Part shown: piece after piece, positions 51,501-64,000 of the stretch
Position numbering within the stretch: position 1 is the stretch's first letter
Layout of the letters: every line of letters starts with the position of its first letter
Origin: Lates calcarifer
Taxonomy: Eukaryota > Chordata > Actinopteri > Centropomidae
Reading direction: 5' to 3'
Assembly (NCBI RefSeq): GCF_001640805.2
Contig: NC_066853.1
Span: 20,855,242 to 20,919,241 of the forward strand
DNA length: 64,000 nt
The notes under the pieces: model-generated
What the model was told of the DNA's origin: nothing
Seen by the model: the letters and a program-made list of their open reading frames with translations, nothing else
Database searches by the model: none
Made by a program: the position numbers and the translations under genes

Positions 51501-52932
51501 GTCTCATTAAACTGAATATACTTGAAAGCAATTGAAAAAAGAGATTGAAATGTGGTTTACATAATATGTATGACAATGGTGGACATGAAGAGATTAGTGA
51601 ATAACAGATTGTTGTTTGTTCATTTCTGTGATGTGCTGTAGCACATGCACTTCCTTGTGTAGATTGTGGTTTCTTAGTCATGGTGTTGCTGAGTGAGGTT
51701 GGTACACCAGGCCAAGAGCTGCATGAGGCCATTGACCTTAAGTTACATTATATCATTTAGGGAAATGTGTATTTTTTGTCAGTTTTATGCAAATCTAATT
51801 CTAACTACATTTTCTATGACCTCAGGCCAGCATGAGTAGACATTAGCCAGAATTTAAATTAATTCAACATTGGGAACAGCAGGGCATTTTTAGGGAGTTT
51901 TATGACTAACTCCACTCCACTATTTTCAGTAAATGTGTTGTATAGTCAGACAGTGTATACTGGGATGGTTAGAGGAGTAGTGGTTATATACTGTAATAGT
52001 GAGAGTTCCAGTCTGGCTCTAACAGCAGACTGCAGCAGTCATAATGTTTAAAGCCAAGTAGCATCTAGACACTTCACCACATGCTGATCTTAGTCTGTAT
52101 CCACAGTGGAAGTCCAGGGTGAATTTCAGGCAGCTTTCACAATATAGAAGTCCTGGAGACAGGCTTTATAACAAAAACTAAAAAAGGCATTTTATTAAAG
52201 GTTTAGTGAAAGGGCAGCAGAAGAAATTCTTTCTAGTCGTCATGCAGGCTCTTCTTTCACTAAGCATGCTGAGCTAGACCAGACAGCAGGAGGCCTGCAG
52301 GGAGGTTTGTGTCTGTTCAGCCCGCCAGCGCAGAGCTTTCCTTGAAGGAAATAGGGAGGAGGAACAGTGAGGCTGATGGGAACCAGCATTAAGCAGCTTG
52401 TTTCCAACTCCATAGGCATATAAACAGCAGTTCCCACTTGGCAGTTTCTGTGCTCGGGCTGTAGACTCTCCGTCTGCAGGGCTGGTATTGGCAGTGAAGC
52501 TACTGGTTGTGGAACTGAAACCAGGTGTACTGAAAGTGCTGACTGGCTGCAGCACACAGACAGAATCACACTCCCAACAGACAACTTGTCTTAGCAGGAA
52601 CTTGGGGAGCTGTCCAGGGTGCTGACTGTTTTCTCCCTCTCTTCAGTCCCACTGGGACACCACAACACCTCTAGTCATTGATATTACTGGTGTCAGCAGC
52701 CAAATATGGCTTTTTTTTTTTTGTCAGCTCTGACAGAGTATCAACCTGAGATCAAAATCCCTCCATCATGCTGTGTATACATACATCCCCAGAATCCAAG
52801 AAACAAAAAAGTTTTGTTTGTTGCAAGTGTAACATGAATGTATTCAGTAATCTTTTATCATTACTTTTTTCCTAGTTCTTTTTGATAGCCTTAGTGTGAA
52901 TAAAGTTCTTATTAATCAGTCTAACCAGAAAG

Positions 52933-53195
52933 GAAATGATTAATTGATTAATTAACTAGTCACTCAGCAGAGAATTAATCAGCAGCTATTTTTAGTACCA
53001 ACAAATTGTTTCAGTCATTTTTCAGGCAAATATTTTTTCAGGGCTGGCCTCTCACTTTTGAAGATTTTTTGTTATTATTATCGTTATTATTATTAGAAAA
53101 TTTAAGGTGCCGCCTTTGGATTTGGGAAATGATGATTTTCTTTTCTTACATTTTCTCACATCTTATAGGTTGCTGAAAATAATTTGCTGCCCAAT
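52933..53195 (+). repeat. Dispersed teleost repeat relic (family A, copy 3)
   Basis: Shows GATTAATTGATTAATTAACT, GAGAATTAATCAGCAGCTAT, TTGTTTCAGTCATTTTTCAG and GATTTGGGAAATGATGATTT in the order of the common teleost repeat. It has a TTATTA expansion in its middle. Non-coding. Confidence 0.7.
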
Positions 53196-56100
53196 ATCTA
53201 ACCAATTTCACAAGTGCTGCTGTGAAACACTGCGTTGTTAGTTAGATGCAAGATGGCCGCTTTCAAAGCCAGGACTTTGCATTGACATGATTGTTGAAGA
53301 GTTTTTCAGTGAATGCAATCGTCCAGTTGTCTACATTACTGTAAAATGGTAGAATGAGGAATACTTACAGACATACTTGCTCAAAAGATTTGATCACAGA
53401 TATGTATAATGTATCTGGATATAAGGTGCATTAATATTAAGCATGAAAGAACAATATATAGTACCCAGACCACTATCTAAAGGAAAATGTCACTGTTACA
53501 CTTCCAGATTGCAGATTGTTGGGCACATTCACAGACGATTATATTTGGCACATTTGGCTGTACTGACAGCTATGATGTGATCAGGTTTTCCTTGCAGTTC
53601 TGTTAGTTGTGTTACTAAAGTCAGAGTTGTGGTGACAACTCTAGCACATGTGCCAGTTGTGTTGCCGCTGATGCCAAGCATCACTGCTGTATCTGAAAGG
53701 TCAAGCAGAATGTGAGAGGGAGCAGATTACATAATGGAAGTAAACAGGCACCAGTCATTCAAGCATACACAGTCACTGACACAATCACAATAAACACATG
53801 CCCTCATTAACATTTAACACGGCAAGGCATAATTTGCATACAAAATTAACAAACTCCACCGCTTTAGGATTCTGCTTCAATCTGACTTAGAGTTTGCCCT
53901 GACGTCTTTTGTTACTTCTGTCTCTTTGGTAGAAATATTGCTCTAACAAATGTCAGATTTTGGGTTAGAAAGCAGCTCAAAATTCCCCATGTGCCGTGAG
54001 TCTTGATGGATAGGAGCGTTTGTGCATGAAATGGACTGAGTCATTTGAATATATAAACCTAGTCTCTGTGTTGTTATTCTGTTCTGACACGCTCAGGAGC
54101 CAGGAAAGTATTCAACGAAGGCTTGAATCACTGGTAGATTTATTCATGAACCACTCATTTCAATGCAAGGAAAAGAATCTGTATGCCTTTGATATGTGTT
54201 TGTTATCATTTCCGTGCATGCATCCTGGAAAGTGTTATCTCAATAACAAGGCTTTGTACTATTACAAATGATGATGGCACTTTATTTGCACAGGACCAGC
54301 TGTTTGCAGAAGCAGTGACATGCTGTTTTTGATGCAGGTCGGAAACTGTGACCTCTTATTATCTGCTGTAGGTACTTAACACAGTCAAAACGCTGTTCCC
54401 AATTTTATGAGACAATTCATAATTTACGCTCCATTTATACTTTGTTGTTCTAAATCATTTGCCATTTGCCAGCAGACTGGTTCAGAATTGCAGCAGTGTA
54501 GCAGATAATAAGATGATTGATGGGCTCATTTCTTAATGACTGGTTTGCGGTTCAGTTCGGCAATGTCTTGGTTCAGGCAGTCAGAAAATTCTGTTAGAGC
54601 TTGTTTGTTCCCTATAAAAACATTTAAAAAAAACACACTATAGCAATATATTTCCACTCATGAAAGATGGATATTTTTGTTCTTTATACCTTAATGCTGC
54701 TGTTTGTGCTGTCTTGTCTTATTGTGTATTGTTTTAGTATTCTTATGAGAGGACTGCAAAATATTCACAGCAAATGTCAAAGAAAATGTTGCATTTAAGT
54801 ACAGAATTTTGAATCAGGATGTGGCATTTTTTGTTGCTCTTGGATTTAAAGCATGCAGAGAGATGTCTCCTCAATACTGTATATCCCTCGGTGGTTCTAG
54901 GGGAAGGATAGAGTTAAACCATCTCTTCCAAATTCCTGTCTCGAATTATTCAGTGCTCAACTGTGTGCTCATGCATGTCATGCAGTCATAGTGTTCTTCA
55001 GAGAAGTGACATTCCACCTCTATTTAAAAACACCAGATGCCTGTCAGTCTCTCCTTTCTCTTGCCACACACCCTCTCTCCTGTCTGTAGGCACACTTATG
55101 AAATATGCATTTATTAGAGCACACTGATGCCTGCTGACTCCTCTTACCGGCGACTCGATCACACATTGAGCAGCTAGTGAACCAGCTGCTGACTCAACTG
55201 TGTACAAGTGAGGCATTCTTGTCTCTGCTGTGAGAGTGAGTCAGTTGAGTAACATGTAGCTTCAGCGGCTCAACATGTACGCACCATACACTTAAAACAA
55301 CAAACCCAAGACATTGATTTAGATCACTGCTAATGTGCTAATCAAATAATTAGGCTTTTCTCAGCACAAAAGTTAATTTACATGGTTAGTGCCATAAAAT
55401 TGTCATAATATAGTAAATATTTTGCTGAGAATGTAACATTAATATAACCTGAGGGTCATTTTAAGGCCCTATAGTGTCAAGTAAATGTCGTATATATATA
55501 TTTTTAAGTCTTTATCTGTGACCACTTTTTCCTCAGTTTTCATTTGTTGGCATCGTGATTTTAGATTTTTAGATTTTTCTCTCACTGACTTATCCTGCCT
55601 GAAAAACCCACTTAAACCTTTTAGGAACTAATATCTAAATTAATATTGTAGAAGTTTCTGCCTTTTATAATTCTCATTCATACTTTTCTGTTCACAAATA
55701 GCTGCTGCATGGGTCATCAATATTGTCAAACTGTGTGATGTTGTGAGCAGTGCATAGGCTCAAAAACCATCATGACAAACACTGGAAAACTGCAAAAAAA
55801 CAAAAAAAAAAAAAACCCAACAACCTCTGTTTGCAACTATGTGTTTCTAGGGTTGTTTATTAGTAGCACTATAGACTACTGTACATCCTCAAAAATGACC
55901 ACTGAGTTGAATCAACATTGCCATGAGTTGCGACAGAAACTGAACATTAGTTTCTGTCGGTCAGCAAATTGGTATTTTTTGTGGGGCTCTAAAGTGTTTT
56001 TTTTTTATGTCTGTGTAGTTTAGCTTTTATGCATTTACATTATTTCGCATGCGTATTGGTCACTAGAAAAGTGAAAATATGGAAGACCACAGAGGGGTTC

Positions 56101-56944
56101 TGTCCAATTCAGCCCACACTGCTGCCAAAGACAGAGTAATTTCATCAAGTAGAGGTATAACGGCAGTGTGGATTAGACTCAGAGATCCCAAGATAAATCT
56201 GAGGGTTCATGAAAAAATATGTTTCTGTCTCAAAATGGTGTTTCAGATTTATTTTCCAATCCTTACTTTTTTCAAATTTTGACTATGGGCTCTATAAATA
56301 TGATTGTCTTGACTTGTTTTGTTATTTTTTTTGGCTTCTTCATTGCCTGTGATAATAGTAATATAGTGACCAACCAAAGAAGATTTTGAGTGGGACCTGC
56401 CACTTTTCCCTTTAGATAAAACAGATCTGTTTTATGAGATGTATTATCCCTCTACCAGAACCTCTTATGATTTTCCCCTGTGATGACTAAAGCAAGTATA
56501 CAGTCATGATGCAACACGATTTCTTGATGCCTGCTAACTGTGCTGGGCAGGAAAGGTTATATATGGAGCAGCATCAATGGGAGTGATTTTGTTCACTGTT
56601 AATACCTTTAGCGATTGAAGCAAAAGTCCAGTATCCTCCCAAGTACGGTCACAAGTTTAACGACACCCAACCTCTTATTTGTCAACTCTGTAAATGTTTC
56701 TTTGGATGATGCTCTAACTGACAGAATTAAAATGTTCTGTAAAATATGAAAGACAAACAGAATAAAGGAACCCATTTGAAAGGTTATAGTGGAGAATGTG
56801 AAAGCATTAAAAAGATTAGAGGTGACAGCGGCCGTGACAGCAGGTGGAGAAAATGAATCGATGGGTGGAATTGATCTTGTTAACTTGAGGCAGTGGTGCG
56901 AGACCAATTGCATAACGCTCAGCCCAAAGCTGGGTCAAAAAGGA

Positions 56945-56968
56945 AGAGAGAGAGAGAGAGAGAGAGGG
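56945..56968. repeat. (GA)n microsatellite
   Basis: Short GA run about 300 bp upstream of caln1 exon 3. Confidence 0.9.
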
Positions 56969-57264
56969 GAGGTAGAGAGAAGTGTGTAAATAATGATGGA
57001 CCATGGGGTAGGGGTGAAAAGCCAACAGACCTCATTAAATGCTAAATGAATTCAAAGTTGTGAGGAGTGTATCACTGCCAAAGAGCGAAATCCCAAAAAA
57101 TACAGAGGGTAGCATGAAGAAATAATAACGAGGTCGTTTGGCAGACTAATACACATGGCGCTGTAAATGAGCAGGGATGAGTGTTTATGTTTGTGCAACT
57201 TGGAAGCAGGAGGGGGCGGTTATTGTTTATACATGCTGAGTCGATTTCCTGTTTGTCTTGGCAG

Positions 57265-57408
57265 AGATCCGGGAGGCGTTTAAGGTGCTGGATCGTGACG
57301 GAAACGGGTTCATTTCCAAACAGGAGCTGGGCATGGCCATGCGCTCTCTGGGTTACATGCCCAGTGAGGTGGAGCTAGCCATCATCATGCAGAGACTAGA
57401 CATGGATG
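57265..57408 (+). CDS. caln1: caln1 coding exon 3, EF-hand 1
   Basis: Encodes the end of residue 112, residues 113-159 and the first base of 160 of the long form. It starts IREAFKVL and contains the first EF-hand loop DRDGNGFISKQE (57291-57326, residues 121-132). The loop has canonical ligands D1, D3, N5, F7 backbone, S9 and E12, so it should bind calcium. It continues LGMAMRSLGYMPSEVELAII and reaches DMD, the first residues of the second loop. This is nearly identical to human CALN1. Acceptor AG at 57263-57264, donor GTGAGT at 57409; phase 1 at both ends, and the second loop is split by the intron. A CA repeat starts about 6 bp after the exon end. Confidence 0.97.
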
Positions 57409-60400
57409 GTGAGTCACACACACACACACACACACGCAGATATAAAACTGTACTGAGTGACGCAGATTGGGTTCCTCCCTTCATGTGTAAAGGCATAAAA
57501 AACCCACTTTATTTACTATTAAAATGGAAATACTTAGAGGTATGTGGTCTCATCAACAGGCAGATTTGCAAAGATTTACAGTAAACACCAGTGTTTTTCT
57601 ACGCACCCCCGCCTATTCAGATGCACAGATCTCATATTCCTCTGTATCATGCATAAAACATTTATTCATGTATGCTTGAGCGTGTGCTGATTCCAGTCTC
57701 AACCACTTGCTAGCTATCTTTAGTAATTTGACAACACAACACAACCAAATTGGCAAAGATCCTTCAAGGACACACAACGAAATACAGGACTGTGCTGCAA
57801 GTAGCAGCACAGTAGAAAAACTGATGAACCCGGTTACTGAAGTCAGGTATTTGTTCATCACTTTTCTGAGTCCCTTGGAAACACATCCATCTGTCAGCGC
57901 GTCTGTCTATTTGGTTGCGTATGGGTCAAATTGATGAAGATGCTTTCTTAAGTTGCAGTGCTTTGAGTTTGAGTACAAAACACCAAAGTGAAACTCATGA
58001 ACAACCTATTTTTATATTGGTTGTCCAGCTAGAACTATATTAAACATTGTCATTGTATGTGCTGCAGCAGCTGAATCTGTGAGGGGATGTATCACAATAC
58101 TGTAGTATAACAGTACATCGAGTGCCTATGGTTCCTGTTATCAAAGCAGTGAGATCTGAATCAGCTGAGCTTTGTTTGTGCAGCACCATCTTCACCCGTG
58201 ACCTTTTAACCTTTTGTCCTCAGAGAGAATACTCTCTGCAGCAAGAAAACACAAACACAAGCAATCCCAGAAATCCCTCTTCCTGCCGACAGCCAAGCTG
58301 TCTGCACTAACTGTGATTGACATTTTATAAAAGCTAGACTCTTAAGATTGTATAAGGCGGGGATGGGGAAAATGCAATATGCAAATGTCAGATCACTGGG
58401 AAAATATTCAAATTCTTCATGCTGCTATCACAGCCCTTTGATAAGTGCTTTTCAGTTTCACTGTGGAGAGAAATACTGTAAATGTTCAAGGCTGAATATT
58501 AAAGTTTAAGAAGTTACTGTCTTTATTCCTCTTCTGACTCATCCGCTTCAGAATCTCAGGAGGCCCGTAGCTGCTTTTGTGCCTCAGGGCCGGGTCTTGT
58601 TGCATTGTCTGCTGCAGCTTGAAGACGCAGACGAGGCTGTTTTCGGAGCTGGTGAAGGTCATGGCAGCTTTTGTTTCAGGAAGTCTGTGAAGTGTAATGC
58701 TGTTTATTTATTTATTCGCTCGCCTCTTGTCATTCTTTCTGTGTATTGAATCTGAGTTTGTCAGAGTTGTTTGGAAAACCTCTTTTCCATTAAAGGACCC
58801 GCGTCAATTTGTTTGTGTTGATTGATGTCATTAACAAAATACTGGAGGTTTTGTTTATTTAGGAGTTATTAAATCTGAGCACCGGCTGGCTGCCGAGCAG
58901 GGGCTGTTTGTTTGTGTTTGTTAATTTGCCAAATTTCTTTTCAGTAAAGACAGCTCACTCAGATATGATCTAACAGGTTTAGAAAAAAAACAAATGAAGA
59001 GAAAGGCCCATACACTGACTTCATGTGTAGAGATGTTTTCAAGAATCCGTCTGATTTACATGACTGGGAATAAACAGTAACAAAACTAACATGGTGTATA
59101 TCAGTTAACTGTTGGATATAAACAGCTGCAGTTGCCAAGCAGGAGGCAAAGAAAGTGTTCTCTCGCTCACACATACAGGCTTTGGCTGCTATAAGCTACA
59201 GTATAACCCTGGAATCCTTAAAGCTCATATGTATGACTTTGGCACCCACCAATGATGCGCTCTGTAACCCTCCTAAACCCAGGTCTGACCTGGGAGACAC
59301 CGTGAAGATCAGGCTGAAGCTGCATAGACTCAAAAATAAAATGAAAAATCATGCCTGTAGAATCGCTTGAAAGATGCTATAATCAAATATAAGTCTAATT
59401 GAATACAGTGATGCTTAAATACATAACTGGACTGTAGCACAATAAGAATTTATGCTAACTTTCACCATTTTCTCACAATAGATCAGGTGATTAATCAGTT
59501 AAATCAAGTAAATTGGGGATAAGTGTTAGATGTAGCCCTAATTCATTCATTCATTCCTTCATACGCTCATTCTGTTTATTCACTTATGTCCACATAACAA
59601 GGCAGGGAGCTATAACCAGTTCCAACACACACTGGTTTGAAGAAATTTGTTAGAGAACAATGTGACAGTTAATTACAGTATAAATATGTAGTGTTCAAAA
59701 TCTGGCCTTTTTTGTTATTCACAAAGCAGTTTGTGAAATTATCTCCTCATATGCATGTGTGTGGACACAATGATAAAGAGCCAGTGATCAAAGGGACACC
59801 GCATTGGTGGCGGGGGTGGGCGGGGGCATTAGCGGATGAATGAGAATGGGCGACAGTGATTGTATCTCGGCCAAGTGGGCAGCTGTGAGGACTGGATCCT
59901 CGTTCACGGCCATCGATTCTGAGCCCAGCGGCCAAGTCTAGCTGATCTCCAGAAGATACTGATGGGTTATCTGCCCCGCCCGTCTCTGCTGTCAGGCCAA
60001 TCCATGTGATTGTTATTGAGCGCTGTATGCCCTTCGTGGAGAGGTGTGAATGCTCGTCTTTGTTCCAGATCACAGCACTGCCTCAGCCTTTGTTTTTCAG
60101 CATAGATCACACATGCTCTACTTTTTCATCTGGTGTTAATGACCTTGATGCCACGTCTCTCTCTAACTTTCACTCTCATCTCTTAAATTTGGATCTGTGT
60201 AGGCATTTATTCAGTAAATACCAACTGAGACCAGCATTTAGTTTTTACTCCCTGTTGTCTTTAATCTGACTTGTTTTTTTTTCTTAAAAAGGCATGATTT
60301 TGCATCTTTCCTCAATAATTAATTGTTCTGCTTCCAGCTGAAACAGGACGCTCGGTTGTGACATAACACAGGAAGCTTGGTCTATGACAGGCACAGAAAG

Positions 60401-62829
60401 TCACTCAATGACTTTGTACATAATGTTGAGCTGTCATAAACTGTAGATACATCAAAATAAGAGCTGGTATGCAACTATTATGTATTAAGCAAAGGAAACG
60501 GGTTTTCATTGCTAGAACTTTTAGGCATGTACTTCTGGTGCAGCTTGAAGCAACAATGGAAAATTAAGAAGTTTTATTTTTGGAACATCAATAGTAAATA
60601 AAGTGTAAACAATGTCAGTAGGTGTGTTCTGAATACTATGTTGTCAAACCAGTCAGCACACTAGGTATAATGTTACAGTAGTTACTGTGAACAGTTTCAG
60701 GTGCCATTAAAACAGCCAAACAAACAACAACACAGTTCCACAGGTGTTAGTATTTGTCCCGTCTTGGGAGCATTAATGCACAGAAGTTTGAAATGATGCA
60801 TTTCACACATTTGACATCTATGATATGAAGCAATACAGCATAAAATTGTAAACACGTGGTATTCATGTAATAATTTATACACCACACAATTTTGATTGGA
60901 AGTCAAAAATATGTAGATAGCAGTTTTTTTTTGTTTTTTTTTAGCAAGTGGACTATTAATGCAGTCAGGCTTTATAGTGAGAGTTTGACATAAAATCTTG
61001 TAAATTGAAGCTGTCATGTATTTTGAAGTCATTATCATGTTGTGTGTGGAGGTTCTTTCAATTATCTATAAAGCAGGAAATATGGTAGGATTGGCACAGA
61101 CAGGTATTTTAATCATGCATTCATTCATTTATCTTCTATTTATTTCCACTCAAAAAATGCCAGGAAGCTGTAGTCACTGCCACCAATACTGTGCATTGCA
61201 TGAAAAATACAGAATATAATATTTCATACAGAGAATTATGAAACAAGACAAGTCATATTTTATGTCATTGTGATTTTATAATTGTCCACACGTAGGGACT
61301 AATAACGATAACAAATTTTTCATTATAAGAATAAGAAGTTGCAATAGGTTTGTTTTTTTGTGATTGTGATTTTGTTTGTAGCCACGTCTCATTATATACT
61401 CAGCCACTGTAATTCACCCTGTCTTACCTTGAACCTGCTCACCCAGGTCCACCTTTATCTCTGCTCTCTGTCCTTCGTCCCGTCCTCACATCCCTGTGTC
61501 TTAACACTGGAATCAGTGGCATCAAATGTTACAATGCCAGCGAGCGGCTGCCACAGTCAGAGCAGGAGCAGAGGTACTGTAGGTAGGGGGCAGATTGAGT
61601 CGTCCTGCATCGGTAGCTTTCCGCTGACAAGGTCCCAGCCTCATCTGCAGATACAGGAGGAGCAGGTGGGGAAGATGAACGGTGGGGGGGTGAGTTTACA
61701 ACAGGGACAACACGAGTCGACAGAAAGAAAAGAGTGAACAAAGTAGGTTTTGAAACATTGAAAGGCAACAACAACAAAGGCAATTATTGACTTCCTCTTG
61801 CTTTTAGGTTTTAGTTATCATAACTCTGAATTCAGGTATATCAAAGTGACTGAGTTGTCTGTCAGTCAGCTTTTCACCCAAAGAGTAAAAGAGAACATGA
61901 TTCAAGGATATTCAGCCCACAATAATATGAATCCATGATCTGTCAGCTTGAATTGTTGCTGTCTGCAGAGTTTTGATGTTTTGTTTTGGTAGTAGCTTCA
62001 ACAACTACCAGCAGGCTCCCAGATCAGTGCTGTTGGAATCAATGTGCGCTGCAGGAACTCTGTGTTGTGAGTGATACAGTAACCTGTAAACTTTGATCTG
62101 CTCCACATCCACTACTGTGGAGCTAGTCAGAGCTCACTGTTTTTGACTATCTCTTGTCTCAGCAGTAAATGGTGTATTGAGCTGTGTGGTTTGAAGCATG
62201 CTGGCCTTAAATTATAACAACAGAGACATAAACAGCATCCATATTTCCCTTTAAGCCCAAACACTGAATGTAATAACTGAACTTCTCCAAACAGATTGTA
62301 GAAAAGTGCAGAAATCTTTTGCAGCGCCAAAGGCTCCAGTTATATCTGTGCTTTACACTTGTTTAACCCGGGAAAAGTTCACTGCTGTGTCCTTGTTTTG
62401 CCTTGACACCCGGCTTCACTTTCACGCAAGACACTCACATTCAGCTGCAGGCGTTTAGCTGCTGAGTGCTCTGCTCAGGGGCACATCAGCTGTAGTTGTT
62501 CAGGACAGGAACATCATTTGTCATTCACTCTGCCTTGCTTCTCATTCCAAACCAGTGAAGGGATGCCACTGAGATTGTGTTTTTGCTGTCTGAATGATTT
62601 TCACCATATTAGATAGTTAGATTGAGATTAACAGCAAGAGAAGAGAGCTGAACTAACACTCAGATCCAGAAACAAAAAAAAAATGGTTGTCTTTCAGGAG
62701 GTTTTATATCAATATAATCTATATCTATAATCAATATAATATCACTACTGCCGATGTTTAGGGTGGGTTTGGTCTGTATTAGTGTCAGTCCATCATCAGC
62801 TATCAATAATCTGTCCTTTATTGTCTCAG
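57409..62829 (+). other. caln1: caln1 intron 3, 5.4 kb
   Basis: Phase-1 intron splitting the Gly codon of EF-hand loop 2. GT at 57409, AG at 62828-62829. No supported nested gene. It has a CA repeat at its very start, a GC-rich conserved-looking stretch at 59.8-60.1 kb, and an exon-like stretch near 61.5-61.7 kb that I do not accept as caln1 because it would break the EF loop. Confidence 0.8.
57415..57435. repeat. caln1: (CA)n next to the caln1 exon 3 donor
   Basis: About ten CA units starting 6 bp after the exon end, directly behind the GTGAGT donor. CA-repeats are known binding sites for the splicing factor hnRNP L; a role here is inference. Confidence 0.9.
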
Positions 62830-62942
62830 GTGATGGACAGGTTGACTTTGACGAGTTCATGACGATCCTCGGACCCAAACTCCTGTCATCTGAAACGAGG
62901 GAAGGCTTCCTGGGCAGCACAATAGATACTATCTTCTGGCAG
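62830..62942 (+). CDS. caln1: caln1 coding exon 4, EF-hand 2 (gene continues beyond window)
   Basis: Encodes the end of residue 160 and residues 161-197 of the long form. It completes EF-hand loop 2, read as DMDGDGQVDFDE across the junction (57399-57408 plus 62830-62855), with canonical ligands at positions 1, 3, 5, 9 and 12. Then follow FMTILGPKL and GFLGSTIDTIFWQ, which match calneuron-1. Acceptor AG at 62828-62829, donor GTAAAA at 62943, phase 0 out. The remaining part of the family (about 95 residues in human, including the C-terminal hydrophobic anchor) is not found before the window ends, so the gene is cut by the window and not truncated in nature. Confidence 0.96.
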
Positions 62943-64000
62943 GTAAAAGCTTTTATTCTCTTCAACACATCTGTTTCATAACTTTGCCGAGTCATGAGTC
63001 ATGAATTGAACTTGACGTGTAGAAACGGATGCAGTATGTCTCAGCTGAAAGATAATTACTGCAAAGTAGAGCCAGAAAAGAGTCATGATAATCGTTTTCA
63101 TCCTTTAGCCTTCAGTTGTTTTTTTTTGTTTTTTTTTTCCCTGGAAATCAAGGCCCGGTCCTTGGTCTGCTGTACTTAAATACTGTGGTCTGCATCAGAT
63201 GTGACAAGCGTAGGGACCACATACACACACACACACCAAAAACAATGTGTGATTGATTGGTTAAATGGCATTATTCATTATTATGATTATATGGTGACCA
63301 GGAAAAAGATGCTTTTAGCTGAGAAGGAATGTCTATTTAAAACCTAGAATAAAGAAAATATCAAAACACAAATGGGTGAATAATTTAATTATATTTTGAG
63401 AACGATGTGCTTCATTTTCTCCACTTTCTTCATTAAAAGTTGCTTGTGTCATTGATGAGCTATGGTCTTGTACAATCATTTTAGGTGATTAGAGGATTTT
63501 ATGTCTAGAAGAAAATAAGAATATATGTTCTCAAAAGTTGAAATCATCTAGGGTTTGGACTAAAGTGTTCAGTCAAAGTTTGACAAGCCAAGAGAGTCTT
63601 CTCTACTTCTCCGCACTAATGTAGTCCATACATCATGTCAAAGGAAATACTTTCTACTTTATTTAACTCAGTTTCCGTACTCACACAGTTTCCGTGCCCT
63701 TTTTGAAGGACAGTCTATAACAAAGGCTTAATATACAGCATCTGATGTCCCCTGAGTGATACTATGACTGATGATGGTAAGACATGACCCTGACAGATGT
63801 GCCTTTGGACAGCCGTGCCGGCTTGAGAATCTGAGGACCCTCAGAGTGACAGAGGAATCGGTAGCATAAGAAATATACAAGTGAGAAAATGTCAGCGTGC
63901 GAGTGAAATGGACTGACTTTGAACGAGTGAGACAAGAGAGTGATGAATGTGCGGACAATAGAAAGAGTGAGAGAGCATGAACGGGAATGATGAGAAATCG
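62943..64000 (+). other. caln1: caln1 intron 4 (incomplete)
   Basis: Starts with the GTAAAA donor. I looked for the expected next segment (FDMQR-like) and did not find it. Contains a short CA tract near 63.22 kb and T tracts near 63.12 kb; otherwise nothing recognised. Confidence 0.75.

Larger units (their letters stand above)
48519..57264 (+). other. caln1: caln1 intron 2, 8.7 kb
   Basis: Phase-1 intron, GT at 48519 and AG at 57263-57264. No supported nested gene. It contains a dispersed repeat at 52.93-53.19 kb, a GA repeat at 56.95 kb and, on -, overlapping short open frames with a poly(A)-like signal at 52.17-52.58 kb (see findings). Confidence 0.8.

Noticed and set aside
1..64000. CRISPR array, bacterial operon, viral genome or toxin gene
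   Set aside because: No regularly spaced direct repeats with unique spacers, and the DNA is clearly intron-bearing vertebrate sequence.

Overview
The window is nuclear DNA from a vertebrate, almost certainly a ray-finned (teleost) fish. Short exons lie in introns of 5-12 kb. CA/GT microsatellites are abundant, and there are relics of repeat families that I recognise as common in teleosts: a tRNA-derived SINE, Tc1-like and hAT DNA transposons, a 3' non-LTR retrotransposon tail and several unclassified dispersed repeats. There are no bacterial-type operons, CRISPR arrays or viral genomes. Genes were identified by reading translations against remembered protein families; no database search was run.

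Two genes are supported, both on the + strand and both cut by the window. From 1 to about 21.3 kb lies the 3' end of tyw1 (tRNA 4-demethylwyosine synthase): three coding exons at 1437-1547, 13362-13529 and 20097-20318, joined in phase 0, covering the last 166 residues and the stop codon. From about 38.1 kb to the right edge lies the 5' part of caln1 (calneuron 1, a neuronal EF-hand calcium sensor): coding exons at 40213-40424, 48397-48518, 57265-57408 and 62830-62942. The reading frame is continuous across all junctions and both canonical EF-hand loops are present. The C-terminal exons, including the membrane anchor, lie beyond the window. The caln1 start region (38.1-40.4 kb) is CpG-rich and offers two candidate first exons. 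One encodes a 73-residue N-terminal extension. The other is non-coding and would give the short form starting at the conserved MPFHHV.

The space between the genes (21.3-38.1 kb) has no recognisable gene. Its left part holds long microsatellites, a long imperfect hairpin at 23.95-24.09 kb and an AT palindrome. Its right part (29.3-36.2 kb) is a graveyard of mobile elements. Further repeat relics sit in the tyw1 introns (14.1 kb, 18.0-18.4 kb) and the caln1 introns (42.2, 43.8 and 52.9 kb).

I found no undescribed multi-gene system. The most interesting points are the direct tyw1-caln1 neighbourhood (in human the genes are separated by AUTS2 and GALNT17), the alternative caln1 N-terminus, a CA repeat abutting a caln1 splice donor, an inverted Tc1 relic, and some unexplained inverted, duplicated and conserved-looking non-coding segments.
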